A stretch of DNA of 64,000 nucleotides from Mangrovimicrobium sp033283325 (GTDB lineage: Bacteria; Pseudomonadota; Gammaproteobacteria; Pseudomonadales; Halieaceae): assembly GCA_033283325.1 (NCBI GenBank), contig JAWMQO010000001.1:372001-436000 (forward strand), written 5' to 3'. This document shows, piece by piece, positions 32,013 through 40,684 of the stretch. Both the position numbers and the translations under genes were made by a program. Within the stretch, counting starts at the first letter, position 1; each line of letters opens with the position of its first letter. The notes below the pieces were generated by a model. The model worked only from the letters and a program-made list of their open reading frames with translations, had not been told where the DNA came from and searched no databases.

Positions 32013-33143
32013 GTGGATGTTGTAGTTACTGAAGACCAGCGCATGTTGCAGGACAGCACCCGGCGCTTCCTGGAAAATCGGGCATCGATAGACGCCACCC
32101 GTCGCTGTATCGAAGACGGGCTTTCCTTTGCGCAAGAAACCTGGCGCGAGGGCCTGGAGCTGGGCTGGGTGGCGCTGTTCGTGCCCGAAGCCTTTGGTGG
32201 TATTGCGGAATATGCTGGCGGCGCCATTGACGCTTCGATCATTGCCGAGGAACTCGGCCGCGTAGTGTATCCAGGGCCTTTCCTGCCCGCTTGCATCGCA
32301 GCTTTTGCCATCGCCGACGCGGGCTCGACGGAGCAACAGTCGCTGGTGTTGCCTGCGCTGGCCAGGGGGGACATTCTCGCCAGCCCATGTTTCGCAGGTC
32401 ACAGCGCACGCAGTGGCACCGAACCCGGTACAGTGCGGGTGAGCCGATCGCGTAACGGTTATGTTCTCGACGGTAGTGCGAGCAGTGTCCAGCACGCAGA
32501 ACAGGCCGATTACTTCGTGGTGACGACAATGGATGAGAAGGGTGGCGTCTCCCAGTTTCTCGTGCCTTTTGATGCCAAGGGCCTGACCACCAATCCACTC
32601 GACCCGATAGACCTCGGGCGCAGCCTGGCGGAGCTGCACTTTCATAGCGTGGCCGTGCCGGAGGAGGCACTGCTCGGTGAATACGGTAATGCCGCCGGAC
32701 AGTTCGAACGCCAGCTGCAGCTCGCCCTGGTATTGCACAGTGCCGAGAGCGTGGGCGTTACCGACAGGGTGCTCGAGTTCACCCTGGAATACGTCAAACA
32801 GCGCTACGCTTTCGGCCGGCCGATCGGTTCCTTCCAGGCACTCAAGCATCGCCTCGCCGACCACGCCATGCAACTCGAAGGCGCCAGGGCGGCCGTTGCC
32901 CACGCCGCGCAGTCGGTACATCACGCCGCGGCGGACGCCGCCGCAGCGACCAGCGTGGCCAAGGCCCAGAGCGGGAAGTATGGCACCGAGATCATTCGCG
33001 ACTGCCTGCAAATGCACGGCGGCATCGGCATGACCTGGGAGCACGACATTCACCTGTACCTGCGCCGTGCGGTGTCCAACGAAGCGCTGTGGGGCGCCGT
33101 ACCGGTCCACTACGAGCGGTTGTGCCGACTCGCCAGGGCCTGA
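32013..33143 (+). CDS. Acyl-CoA dehydrogenase, partner subunit type
   Basis: This 376-residue acyl-CoA dehydrogenase has FGRPIGSFQALKHRLADH and QMHGGIGMTWEHDIHLYLRRA at the C-terminal half, but no TEPxAGSD signature; the corresponding region reads FAGHSARSG. It therefore looks like the flavin-sharing partner of a heteromeric enzyme, with the next gene as the other subunit. The start is GTG with AGGAGG upstream. The stop lies about 10 nt before the next dehydrogenase gene. Confidence 0.82.
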   Translation: MDVVVTEDQRMLQDSTRRFLENRASIDATRRCIEDGLSFAQETWREGLELGWVALFVPEAFGGIAEYAGGAIDASIIAEELGRVVYPGPFLPACIAAFAIADAGSTEQQSLVLPALARGDILASPCFAGHSARSGTEPGTVRVSRSRNGYVLDGSASSVQHAEQADYFVVTTMDEKGGVSQFLVPFDAKGLTTNPLDPIDLGRSLAELHFHSVAVPEEALLGEYGNAAGQFERQLQLALVLHSAESVGVTDRVLEFTLEYVKQRYAFGRPIGSFQALKHRLADHAMQLEGARAAVAHAAQSVHHAAADAAAATSVAKAQSGKYGTEIIRDCLQMHGGIGMTWEHDIHLYLRRAVSNEALWGAVPVHYERLCRLARA

Positions 33144-33153
33144 GGAAAATTCG

Positions 33154-34410
33154 ATGACGCAAACCGACACCCCCATAAGCCAGGCGACGGCGCTGGAAGA
33201 TTTCCGCCTGCGCGCCCGCAGTTTCCTGCGCGACAAGCTGCCGCCGCGAGTTCCCGGGGAGCCCTTCATGGACTGGGAGCGCAAGGAGCTGGTGGCCCAG
33301 GACAGGCAGATCCAGCGGGCCCTGTGGGATGGGGGATTCGCGGGTATCACGCTGCCGGCGGAATACGGCGGGCTGGGGCTGGATCACCATTTCGAAGAGG
33401 TCTTCTACGACGAGGCGGAAGCCTACCGCCTGCCCTGGCATTTCGGCAATGCCTTCAACGTCGTGATTCCCGCGCTGCTGGCCCACGCTAACGAAGCGCT
33501 CAAAACCCGCTACATCCCCGCCATACTTCGCGGCGAACATATCTGGTGCCAGCTGCTCTCTGAACCCTCCGGGGGTTCGGACCTGGCCGGTGTGACGACG
33601 CGTGCCGAATTGCGCGGAGATACCTGGGTGCTCAACGGTTCGAAGGTCTGGACCACGGGGGGAATGGATTGCGACATGGGGATCTGTCTCGCGAGAACCG
33701 ACCCGACGGTACCCAAGCATTCCGGCCTCACCATGTTCGCGGTCAACATGAAGGCCCCGGGGATGACGATCTCCCCGCTCAAGCTGATTCGCGGCAACAG
33801 CGATTTCTGCCAGGAATTCCTCGATGATCTCGAGGTGCCCGCGGACCATGTTATCGGTGAAGCCAACGACGGCTGGACGGTGATTAGGACCCAGCTCGCC
33901 GCGGAACACGCCAGCATGGCCCGCGGCTGGCACCAGGGCCTGAAAGTTGCCGTGGAGGCCGCCGAGGTGGAGCTTCCCGGAAAGTACGTCGATATGCTCC
34001 GCGCCCTTGGCCTGGAGAAGGATAGCCACGCGCGGCAGCTGGTGGGCGAAGCCTATGTCATCGATGCGGTTTACAAGCTCACCACGCGGCGAGTGGCCGT
34101 CGGCGTGCGCAACGGCGCCCTGCCGCATACGGCGGGCTCGCTCGCGAGCCTTATGGCTGCACGCACCGACGTAAGGCGTACAGCCCTGCTTTCCGAGTTG
34201 CACGGTCCCGCCGGCATCTATGTCTCACCGGGCGGCGACGGTAATTCGGTCGGTCTGGACAGGGTCTGTACCCACCGTATTGGCGGCGGCACCACCGAGA
34301 CCCAGAGCAATGCCGTAGCTGAACGCCACCTGGGCCTGCCCAAAGAGCCGAGCAACGACAACACGATTCCATTTAACCAGCGCAAGATTAATGCGAGCCG
34401 CAGCGACTAG
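33154..34410 (+). CDS. Acyl-CoA dehydrogenase, large subunit type
   Basis: This is a 418-residue acyl-CoA dehydrogenase with LLSEPSGGSDLAG (the FxxxEPxxGSD motif), KVWTTGGMDCDMGI and the C-terminal IGGGTTETQSNAVAERHLGLP. The ATG at 33154 is chosen because GAGGA precedes it, and upstream in-frame sequence overlaps the previous gene and is not conserved-looking. It probably forms a heteromer with the product at 32013. The operon thus contains two separate pairs and one fused dehydrogenase, which implies several consecutive or alternative acyl-CoA oxidation steps. Confidence 0.87.
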   Translation: MTQTDTPISQATALEDFRLRARSFLRDKLPPRVPGEPFMDWERKELVAQDRQIQRALWDGGFAGITLPAEYGGLGLDHHFEEVFYDEAEAYRLPWHFGNAFNVVIPALLAHANEALKTRYIPAILRGEHIWCQLLSEPSGGSDLAGVTTRAELRGDTWVLNGSKVWTTGGMDCDMGICLARTDPTVPKHSGLTMFAVNMKAPGMTISPLKLIRGNSDFCQEFLDDLEVPADHVIGEANDGWTVIRTQLAAEHASMARGWHQGLKVAVEAAEVELPGKYVDMLRALGLEKDSHARQLVGEAYVIDAVYKLTTRRVAVGVRNGALPHTAGSLASLMAARTDVRRTALLSELHGPAGIYVSPGGDGNSVGLDRVCTHRIGGGTTETQSNAVAERHLGLPKEPSNDNTIPFNQRKINASRSD

Positions 34411-34486
34411 GTAGTTGTCGCGATAGCCGGCTACCGCGTCGGGAGCGGGAGCGGGTGCTGCGCTAGCAGTGTCGAGGGGGAGAAAG

Positions 34487-35293
34487 ATGCAGCAGGAACC
34501 TGAGGAGCGTGCGGGGCTGAAAGTATCGCGGGAGGGCACCGTTGCAGTGCTGGAGCTGAACCGGCCGGAATACCTGAACGCCATCGATATCGAGTTGCGC
34601 CGCGGCCTGCTCGACACGCTGGTTGAACTGGGTCGAGACCCGGACACCACGGCAATCGTGCTTACCGGGGTCGGCAGGGCATTCTGCGCGGGAGCCGATC
34701 TCAAGGGTGGCTCCATGGGGCGGGACCCCAGCTTGCGCAGCGCGGCGAGGGTATTGGTGCACGATTTCCAGCCGCTGGTCGAGGCCATCTGCAAACTGGA
34801 CAAACCGGTGATCGCCGCGATCAATGGCGCTGCCGTGGGTGTTGGCATGTCAGTCGCGCTGGCCTGCGACCTGGTGCTGATGGCGGATGACGCCTATATG
34901 GCCACCAGCGCGGTGCAGGTCGGGTTGGTACCTGATGGCGGGCTGGCATGGTTCCTCTGCCGGCAGCTCGGTTATCAGCGTACTTTTGAATTGTTGACTG
35001 AAGGCTCGCGCCTGGAAGCTGCCCGCTGCCTTGAGATCGGCCTGGCCAATACCCTCGTGGCGGCTGAAGAACTTCGCGCCTGCGCTCTGGAGCGCGCGGC
35101 GATCTATGCCGAGCGGGCGCCCATGACGCTGGCGCTGACCAAGCGCCTGGCGCGCTTGGCACAGGGCGCGGGTCTCGCCGACACCATGGCGATTGAAGCC
35201 GAGATGCAGGCGCTGTGTATGGCGACCGAGGATTCCCGCGAAGCGATGGCTGCCTTCGCAGAAAAACGCAAACCCACTTTCAGCGGCCGCTAG
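34487..35293 (+). CDS. Crotonase-family protein
   Basis: This 268-residue crotonase (VAVLELNRPEYLNAIDIELR, FCAGADLKGG, AAINGAAVGVGMSVALACDLVLMADDA) is the last gene of the 24723 operon. Neither catalytic Glu of enoyl-CoA hydratase is present (GVGMS, then ATSAVQVGLVPDGG). The GLVPDGG segment recalls PaaG-like isomerases, which use an Asp. An isomerase role is more likely than a hydratase role. The ATG at 34487 follows AGGGGGAG; an upstream GTG at 34469 is less likely. Confidence 0.82.
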   Translation: MQQEPEERAGLKVSREGTVAVLELNRPEYLNAIDIELRRGLLDTLVELGRDPDTTAIVLTGVGRAFCAGADLKGGSMGRDPSLRSAARVLVHDFQPLVEAICKLDKPVIAAINGAAVGVGMSVALACDLVLMADDAYMATSAVQVGLVPDGGLAWFLCRQLGYQRTFELLTEGSRLEAARCLEIGLANTLVAAEELRACALERAAIYAERAPMTLALTKRLARLAQGAGLADTMAIEAEMQALCMATEDSREAMAAFAEKRKPTFSGR

Positions 35294-35673
35294 CGAGTCG
35301 GGGCTGCGCCCGTGGCCCCGTTGGCCGGGCGAGCTTCGACGCTGTGTGGGACTGAGCATTCGCTCCATAAGTATATATAAATAATTATCCAGAATTTACA
35401 CTGATCGATCCCCTGCCGCCGAGCCGGGTCAGTGCAATATTCTTGTAGATATCCCAAAATAATCTATATATAACGTGCCAATATGCATTCTGGTGTCGCG
35501 CAAAGCGTGTTTTCAAGGGCTTGTCTGCCTGCAAAAGCTATTCTTGCCTGCCTATATTTGTTATAAATTAGTTATACAAATGGAGCGTGCTCTGTGGCGG
35601 ACGACAGGCTCAATAGAAGGCCTGAAAAAGCCCGGTGAATTGGTCCTCGAATAATAAAAAGTGGAGACAAGTT
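35294..35673. other. Intergenic region upstream of the TonB receptor
   Basis: I see no gene in these 380 nt. The stretch is AT-rich compared with its surroundings, with several TATA-rich tracts around 35370-35390 and 35460-35475, and one copy of the recurrent motif at about 35565. The receptor promoter must lie here. Confidence 0.5.
35565..35583. promoter_or_regulatory. AT-rich operator-like motif copy (TonB receptor)
   Basis: AAATTAGTTATACAAATGG fits TNGTNNNACNA, the general pattern bound by FadR-type GntR regulators, and matches the other motif copies. It lies about 90-110 nt upstream of the receptor start. Confidence 0.45.
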
Positions 35674-38148
35674 ATGAGCAACATGGAAGTTTTTGCCCCC
35701 CGTTCACGTCATCGCCTCGCCTGTGCGCTGGCAGCATGCGCCGGTTTTGGCTGTGGCGATGCAGCCCTGGCGCAATCCCCTTCCATGCAACTGGAAGAGG
35801 TGATCGTAACCGCCCAGAAACGCCTGCAGAGCATGCAGGATGTGCCCGTCGCGGTTACGGCAATCGGCCAGGAGGCGCTCGAGGTCAACCGCGTAATCAC
35901 CGTCAACGACCTCAACGGACTGGCGCCGAACTTTACCGTCAGGCCTGCAGTCGGCGGGGTGAACATCCCTGCCTTCAGTATGCGCGGCATCACCAGCTAC
36001 GGCCTGGTGGCCGGTTCCGACAAGCAGATTTCGGTCTATCTCGACGGTGTTTATATCGGCTCGCCGCGGGGTTCCATTTTCAACCTGCCCGATATCGAAC
36101 GGATCGAAGTCCTGCGCGGGCCGCAGGGCACGCTCTTCGGGCGCAACGCCACGGGTGGCGCAGTGAGCATCAACACCCGCGATCCCTCGGGGGAGTTCGC
36201 TGCCCGCCAGCTTGTGGGTTTCGGTAATCGCGATTACCTGCGCACGGTTTCCACAATCGATTTTCCGGCTGTGGGGCCCTTCAGCGCCTACCTCACCTAT
36301 ACGCAGGAAGAGCAGGACGGCGATATCGACAACCTCGGCGCTGGCATAAGCTGGGACCAGACCAGTTTCGGATTCGGTCACGACACCACCGCGGACACCC
36401 TCGGCTCCATCGACCAGGAATCGATCTTCTTTGCCGCGATGCTGGAACTGGACGATATCACCCTGTCCTACAAATTCGATTACAGCACCGATGAAGGCAG
36501 CCCCAGGGCAAACGTTATGGTCAGCGATATCGACGCCGCGCGCCTGGGCGCCGACGCTGAGCTCCTGCTCGACTCCCTGCAGGCCGCCAACCCGGATCTG
36601 CTGAACCAGGGAACGGACCGGCCCGATGCGGTGAACAACGCCTTTTCGCTGCCCCGGGAGCAGACAGTGCAGGGGCATCGCCTTTACCTGGAATGGGAAA
36701 TCAATGACGAGTTCTCCCTGAAGAACACGCTCGCCTACCGCCAGGCAGAGATCTACACGCCGGCAGACATCTCAGGTACCAGCGGCTGGGTGGCCGGGCC
36801 CTTCGCCGGCTTCCTGCCGGGCGGCCCTTTCAGCCCGGAGGATCCCTTTTGCTTCATCTGCTCCCTGTCCGACTCCGACGGCGACCAGTGGAGCAACGAG
36901 CTACAACTTGATTACGACAGCGAATTCGCCAGCGTGACTGCGGGCCTGCTCTATTACACCTCGGACGACACCTCGGGCAGCCCGCGCAACGCCGCCAATC
37001 TTTACGGCCCCCAGAGCGTCGGCGCCTTCCCCGGTTACGTGATACCGCGCTACGCCCAGAACGTTTCCTATAACGAAGCCGACTCCTGGGCTCTCTACCT
37101 GCAGGCGGAATACTACCTCACTGAGCGTATCGACCTGCTGGCGGGTATTCGCTACACCAAGGATGAAAAATCCGGGACCTTCGTCTCCGGCCTCCCTGAA
37201 GATGCCCCCAGTGAAAATAATCCGGGCGGTGGCTACTGGGTCCGCGACTTCGATTACGACGACGACCATATCGATTACCTCGTCGGCGCGAACTACGACC
37301 TGAACGACAGCGCGATGATCTACGGCAAGTATTCCACAGCCTTCGTGTCCGGCGGTTCGGTAGCGGGTATCGGGTTTGAGCCGGAGGAATCAGACTCCTG
37401 GGAACTGGGCTTCAAGGCAGACTTCTTCGACAGCCGCGTGCGCGCCAACTTTGCCTGGTTCGACGTAACCTACGAAAACTTCCAGGCCCCCACCTCGGGC
37501 GCGGGTTTTTCCGAGGAGACGACCGCGCCGGAGCTGTGGGAGCAGATACAGGGCGTGGGCACTTTCATCCTGGGGGGCGGCGAATTGCAGGCAGACGGGT
37601 TTGAACTGGAAGTCTCGGCGCTTCCCATCAGTGGCCTGGTGGTCAGCGCCAGCCTCGGCTACGTGAATTCGGAATTCACCGAGGCGAACCCCTATGCGAT
37701 GGAATCCGTCGGCGCCCTCGACCTCAACCTGGCAGACGGTGACAACGCCTACCCGAATTCCTCCTACGAGCAGATTCTCAACCCGGAGTGGAACGGCAAT
37801 GTCTCTCTGAACTACACCACCAATCCTCTGTTCAGCTCCGCCTACCTGGACATGGGGCTCACCGGCATCTGGACCGACAAGATCCGCCTGGAGCAAAACC
37901 CCGGGCGGGCGGCAGTCACTCCCTTCGGCGTGGTCGAGTTCGCGCCCGCCCAGTGGGTCTTCAATGCGCGGGTGGCGCTGCGCAATATCGCCTTCGGTGA
38001 GAACTGGAGCGGGGAAGTCAGCCTCTGGGGCCGCAACCTGACGGATGAGGAAAACCTCGCTTTCGTGACCAACTTCGGGGCCTTCGTCAGCGGGAATTTC
38101 CAGGACTCGCGCAGTTATGGAATCGACCTGGTGGTCAAGTTCGAATAG
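35674..38148 (+). CDS. TonB-dependent outer-membrane receptor
   Basis: This 824-residue receptor has a signal peptide ending near AALAQS and a TonB box LEEVIVTAQKR. Its plug domain shows DVPVAVTAIG and the plug-end motif GRNATGGAVSINTRDP. A long beta barrel with many aromatic-alternating strands follows and ends in an aromatic-rich strand. It resembles the large proteobacterial group that imports hydrophobic or plant-derived carbon sources rather than siderophores. It stands alone between two catabolic operons and has the same upstream motif, so it is probably the uptake route for the pathway substrate. Confidence 0.92.
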   Translation: MSNMEVFAPRSRHRLACALAACAGFGCGDAALAQSPSMQLEEVIVTAQKRLQSMQDVPVAVTAIGQEALEVNRVITVNDLNGLAPNFTVRPAVGGVNIPAFSMRGITSYGLVAGSDKQISVYLDGVYIGSPRGSIFNLPDIERIEVLRGPQGTLFGRNATGGAVSINTRDPSGEFAARQLVGFGNRDYLRTVSTIDFPAVGPFSAYLTYTQEEQDGDIDNLGAGISWDQTSFGFGHDTTADTLGSIDQESIFFAAMLELDDITLSYKFDYSTDEGSPRANVMVSDIDAARLGADAELLLDSLQAANPDLLNQGTDRPDAVNNAFSLPREQTVQGHRLYLEWEINDEFSLKNTLAYRQAEIYTPADISGTSGWVAGPFAGFLPGGPFSPEDPFCFICSLSDSDGDQWSNELQLDYDSEFASVTAGLLYYTSDDTSGSPRNAANLYGPQSVGAFPGYVIPRYAQNVSYNEADSWALYLQAEYYLTERIDLLAGIRYTKDEKSGTFVSGLPEDAPSENNPGGGYWVRDFDYDDDHIDYLVGANYDLNDSAMIYGKYSTAFVSGGSVAGIGFEPEESDSWELGFKADFFDSRVRANFAWFDVTYENFQAPTSGAGFSEETTAPELWEQIQGVGTFILGGGELQADGFELEVSALPISGLVVSASLGYVNSEFTEANPYAMESVGALDLNLADGDNAYPNSSYEQILNPEWNGNVSLNYTTNPLFSSAYLDMGLTGIWTDKIRLEQNPGRAAVTPFGVVEFAPAQWVFNARVALRNIAFGENWSGEVSLWGRNLTDEENLAFVTNFGAFVSGNFQDSRSYGIDLVVKFE

Positions 38149-38162
38149 GGCCAGATGCCTGC

Positions 38163-38184
38163 CGGTCACCTCCCCGGGTGACCG
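38163..38184 (+). terminator. Hairpin after the TonB receptor gene
   Basis: CGGTCACC and GGTGACCG form perfect 8-base arms around a 6-nt loop, followed by CTTT. It lies between the convergent receptor and ligase genes and probably ends the receptor transcript. Confidence 0.6.
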
Positions 38185-38213
38185 CTTTATGCGAACTCAG
38201 CCTGCAGTGAGAC

Positions 38214-39803
38214 TCACTCTTGAGTGAAGAGCGCTTCGAGCTCGATCTTGCGAATTTTCCCCGAGGCAGTGACCGGCATGCTGTCGACGAAACGCCAGGT
38301 CTTCGGCACCTTGTAACTGGCGACGAGCTGCCGGGTATGGGCCTCCAGCGCTTCGGCGGTAGTACTGGAGCCCGGCCGCAGTTTCACCGCGGCCGCCACG
38401 TCCTGGCCGAGTCTCGGGTGCGGGATCGCGACCACCGCCGACAGCGCGACATCGGGGTGGGACTGCAGGGCGTTCTCCACTTCGACCGGGTAGATGTTTT
38501 CCCCGCCGCGGATGATGACTTCGCGCAGGCGTCCCTTGATCCGGCAGTAGCCCTCGGTGTCCAGCGAGCCGATATCCCCGGTGTGGAGAAAGCCCTCGGC
38601 GTCGATGGTCTCCGCGGTGGCTGCGGGGTTCGCCCAGTAGCCGTCCATGCAGGTGGGGCCGCGCACACAGATCTCCCCGGTTTCATTCACGCCGAGGGTC
38701 TCGCCACTGGCCGCGTCGATAATTTTCATTTCGATATGCGGCAGGGGGCGGCCCACGGTATCGCAGGCGATTTCAATCGGGTCGCCAGGCAGCACCGCGG
38801 TGATAATGGCGAATTCCGACTGCCCATAGGCAATGCCGCAGCGTGCGCCAAGGCGCGAGTGGATAGCGCGGGCCAGTTCCGGCGAGACACTGGCGCCGCC
38901 GAGGGAGACGGAGCTGAGGCGTGCGGAGGGCGAGAGTTCCCCGGAGGCGAGGATGTCGAGCCACATGGTGGGCACGCCGCCCATGCGGGTGGCGCCGACC
39001 GCGGGCATGAGGCGGATCAGCTGGTCGCGGTCGTATTTCGGCAGGACGACGAAGGAACCGCCGACGCCCAGTGCCCCGACCACCACAGCGATAGAACCGC
39101 CGATGTGGTGGAAAGGTACGGCGTTGAGCCAGACGTCGACTTCGCTCGCCCCTTCACAGTGGGGGCGCAGCCAGCCGCCCAGCAACACCGCGCGGTGGCT
39201 CAGGGTGGAGCCCTTGGCCTTGCCGGTGGTGCCGCTGGTGAACTGGATCAGGCAGGGGTCGTTCTCGCTTACCTGTGGCAGTGGCTGCTCCGAGCGGGTG
39301 TCGGCAATATTGAGGATGTCCGCCAAGGGCCGCACCTCGCAGCTGGCCAGGCCCCGTGCCCGCGCCAGAAGGTCCTGGCCTGAGTGCCCCTCGCCGGCGA
39401 ACAGCAGGGACGGCTGCGCCAGCTCCAGGGCGTGGCCCAGTTCGGCGTCGGTCCAGGCCGTATTGAAATGGGTGATGATGTTGCCGGACAGGGCACAGCC
39501 ATATTGCAGCAGGACGCTTTCCAGCGCGTTGCGCGACCACACGGCAATGCGCTCGCCGGGTTTGCAGCGTGCCGCCAGCCAGCGTGCGCAATTCTCTGCC
39601 TGCGCCAGCAATTCTGCATAGCTGAGCGAGTCCAGCGTATCACTGTCCTCATCGATGAGATGGAACAGGGCGGGACGCTGGCCGATGTGCGCGGCGTTGT
39701 GGCGCAGCCGATCGCCCACGCTGCCAGTGATCAGTTCAACTGTCTGCCGTGGCTTCCAGTGCGCGAGTTGGCCTTGCTGCTCCGCTGCGGGCGTGTCGCT
39801 CAT
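38214..39803 (-). CDS. AMP-dependent acyl-CoA ligase
   Basis: This is an ANL-family ligase of about 529 residues. The phosphate loop is FTSGTTGKAKG, the adenine site is YGQSEFAIITAVLPGD, the hinge region is HTGDIG...GRLREVIIRGGENIYPVEVE, and the C-terminal catalytic lysine is in TASGKIRK. It makes an acyl-CoA from a carboxylic acid and ATP. It is last in a minus-strand unit (two amidohydrolases, crotonase, ligase). The ATG at 39803 is taken because it lies just 4 nt after the upstream crotonase stop; a farther start at 39908 would overlap that gene by about 100 nt. Confidence 0.88.
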   Translation of the reverse strand: MSDTPAAEQQGQLAHWKPRQTVELITGSVGDRLRHNAAHIGQRPALFHLIDEDSDTLDSLSYAELLAQAENCARWLAARCKPGERIAVWSRNALESVLLQYGCALSGNIITHFNTAWTDAELGHALELAQPSLLFAGEGHSGQDLLARARGLASCEVRPLADILNIADTRSEQPLPQVSENDPCLIQFTSGTTGKAKGSTLSHRAVLLGGWLRPHCEGASEVDVWLNAVPFHHIGGSIAVVVGALGVGGSFVVLPKYDRDQLIRLMPAVGATRMGGVPTMWLDILASGELSPSARLSSVSLGGASVSPELARAIHSRLGARCGIAYGQSEFAIITAVLPGDPIEIACDTVGRPLPHIEMKIIDAASGETLGVNETGEICVRGPTCMDGYWANPAATAETIDAEGFLHTGDIGSLDTEGYCRIKGRLREVIIRGGENIYPVEVENALQSHPDVALSAVVAIPHPRLGQDVAAAVKLRPGSSTTAEALEAHTRQLVASYKVPKTWRFVDSMPVTASGKIRKIELEALFTQE

Positions 39804-39807
39804 GGTC

Positions 39808-40656
39808 TCAGTCGTTCCCGGGCCAGGGGTCCAGGTGTGAAAGCTCCTGCTTAAGTCCCGGAAAGTCAGGCGCACGTTTTTCCCCGAAGGCCCTGAGTCC
39901 CTCGGCAAAATCGGCGCTGGCCAGGGATTGCTGCAGCAGTGCTTCCGACTGTGCCAGCGCAGGGGCGAGGGTGGTCATCATACTGTCGTAGACCTGCTGT
40001 TTGATCGCGCGCAGGGCCCAGGGGGAGCCCTCGGCGGCGATGCCCTGGCAATAGGTCATCGCGGCCTCGAACAACCCGTCCTCGTCGCAGACCTGGTTGA
40101 CCAGGTTTGCGGCCAGCGCTTCTTCACCGGAAAGTACCCGTCCGGAGTAGAGAAAATCCAGGGTGCGTGGCATGCCCATGCTTCGCGACAACAGCCAGGC
40201 GATGCCGGTCTCCGCCACCAGCGCGCGTTTGGCGTAGGGCGCGGAAAGCCGCGCATCGCGGGCGGCGAAGCGCACATCGCAGCACAGTGCCTGTTGCAGT
40301 CCGACGGTGTAACAGACGCCGTGAATCGCGGCGATGACAGGTTTGCCGATCGACATGGGATGCCAGTAGGGGCGGTGGTCGCGCTCCGGCGTCTCGCCGC
40401 CGCTGGCGGCGATGTTGGCCAGGCCCTTGAGGTCCGCGCCCGCGCAAAAGCCGCGCCCGGCGCCGCGAACCAGGATGACGTGTACCGCTGGATCGGCGGC
40501 CAATCGGTCCAGGGTGTCGAAATAGCGGGTGCCCATGGCGGGCGTCCAGGCGTTGAGGCAGTCCGGCCTGTTCAGGGTGACGACCGCGACCCTGCCGTGC
40601 ATTTCGTCGATGATCGACGGGTTCTCCCCGGATTCCTCCGGCCAGAATTCACTCAT
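39808..40656 (-). CDS. Crotonase-family protein
   Basis: This 282-residue crotonase (VAVVTLNRPDCLNAWTPAM, FCAGADLKGLANI, AAIHGVCYTVGLQQALCCDVRFAARDARL) lacks both classical glutamates: GLQQ in place of GGCE, and SAPYAKRAL in place of PE. It is likely an isomerase, hydrolase or ring-cleaving relative instead of a hydratase. It sits between an amidohydrolase gene (about 28 nt away) and a CoA ligase gene (4 nt away) in one operon. Confidence 0.82.
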   Translation of the reverse strand: MSEFWPEESGENPSIIDEMHGRVAVVTLNRPDCLNAWTPAMGTRYFDTLDRLAADPAVHVILVRGAGRGFCAGADLKGLANIAASGGETPERDHRPYWHPMSIGKPVIAAIHGVCYTVGLQQALCCDVRFAARDARLSAPYAKRALVAETGIAWLLSRSMGMPRTLDFLYSGRVLSGEEALAANLVNQVCDEDGLFEAAMTYCQGIAAEGSPWALRAIKQQVYDSMMTTLAPALAQSEALLQQSLASADFAEGLRAFGEKRAPDFPGLKQELSHLDPWPGND

Positions 40657-40684
40657 GCCAGGGCGCTTCCATAGCTGTGCCCAC

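Noticed and set aside
29891..32374. Very long open frame of 827 codons on the minus strand
   Set aside because: It lies antisense to two acyl-CoA dehydrogenase genes with clear motifs. Its product has no recognisable domain, and its length comes from GC-rich codon bias on the other strand.
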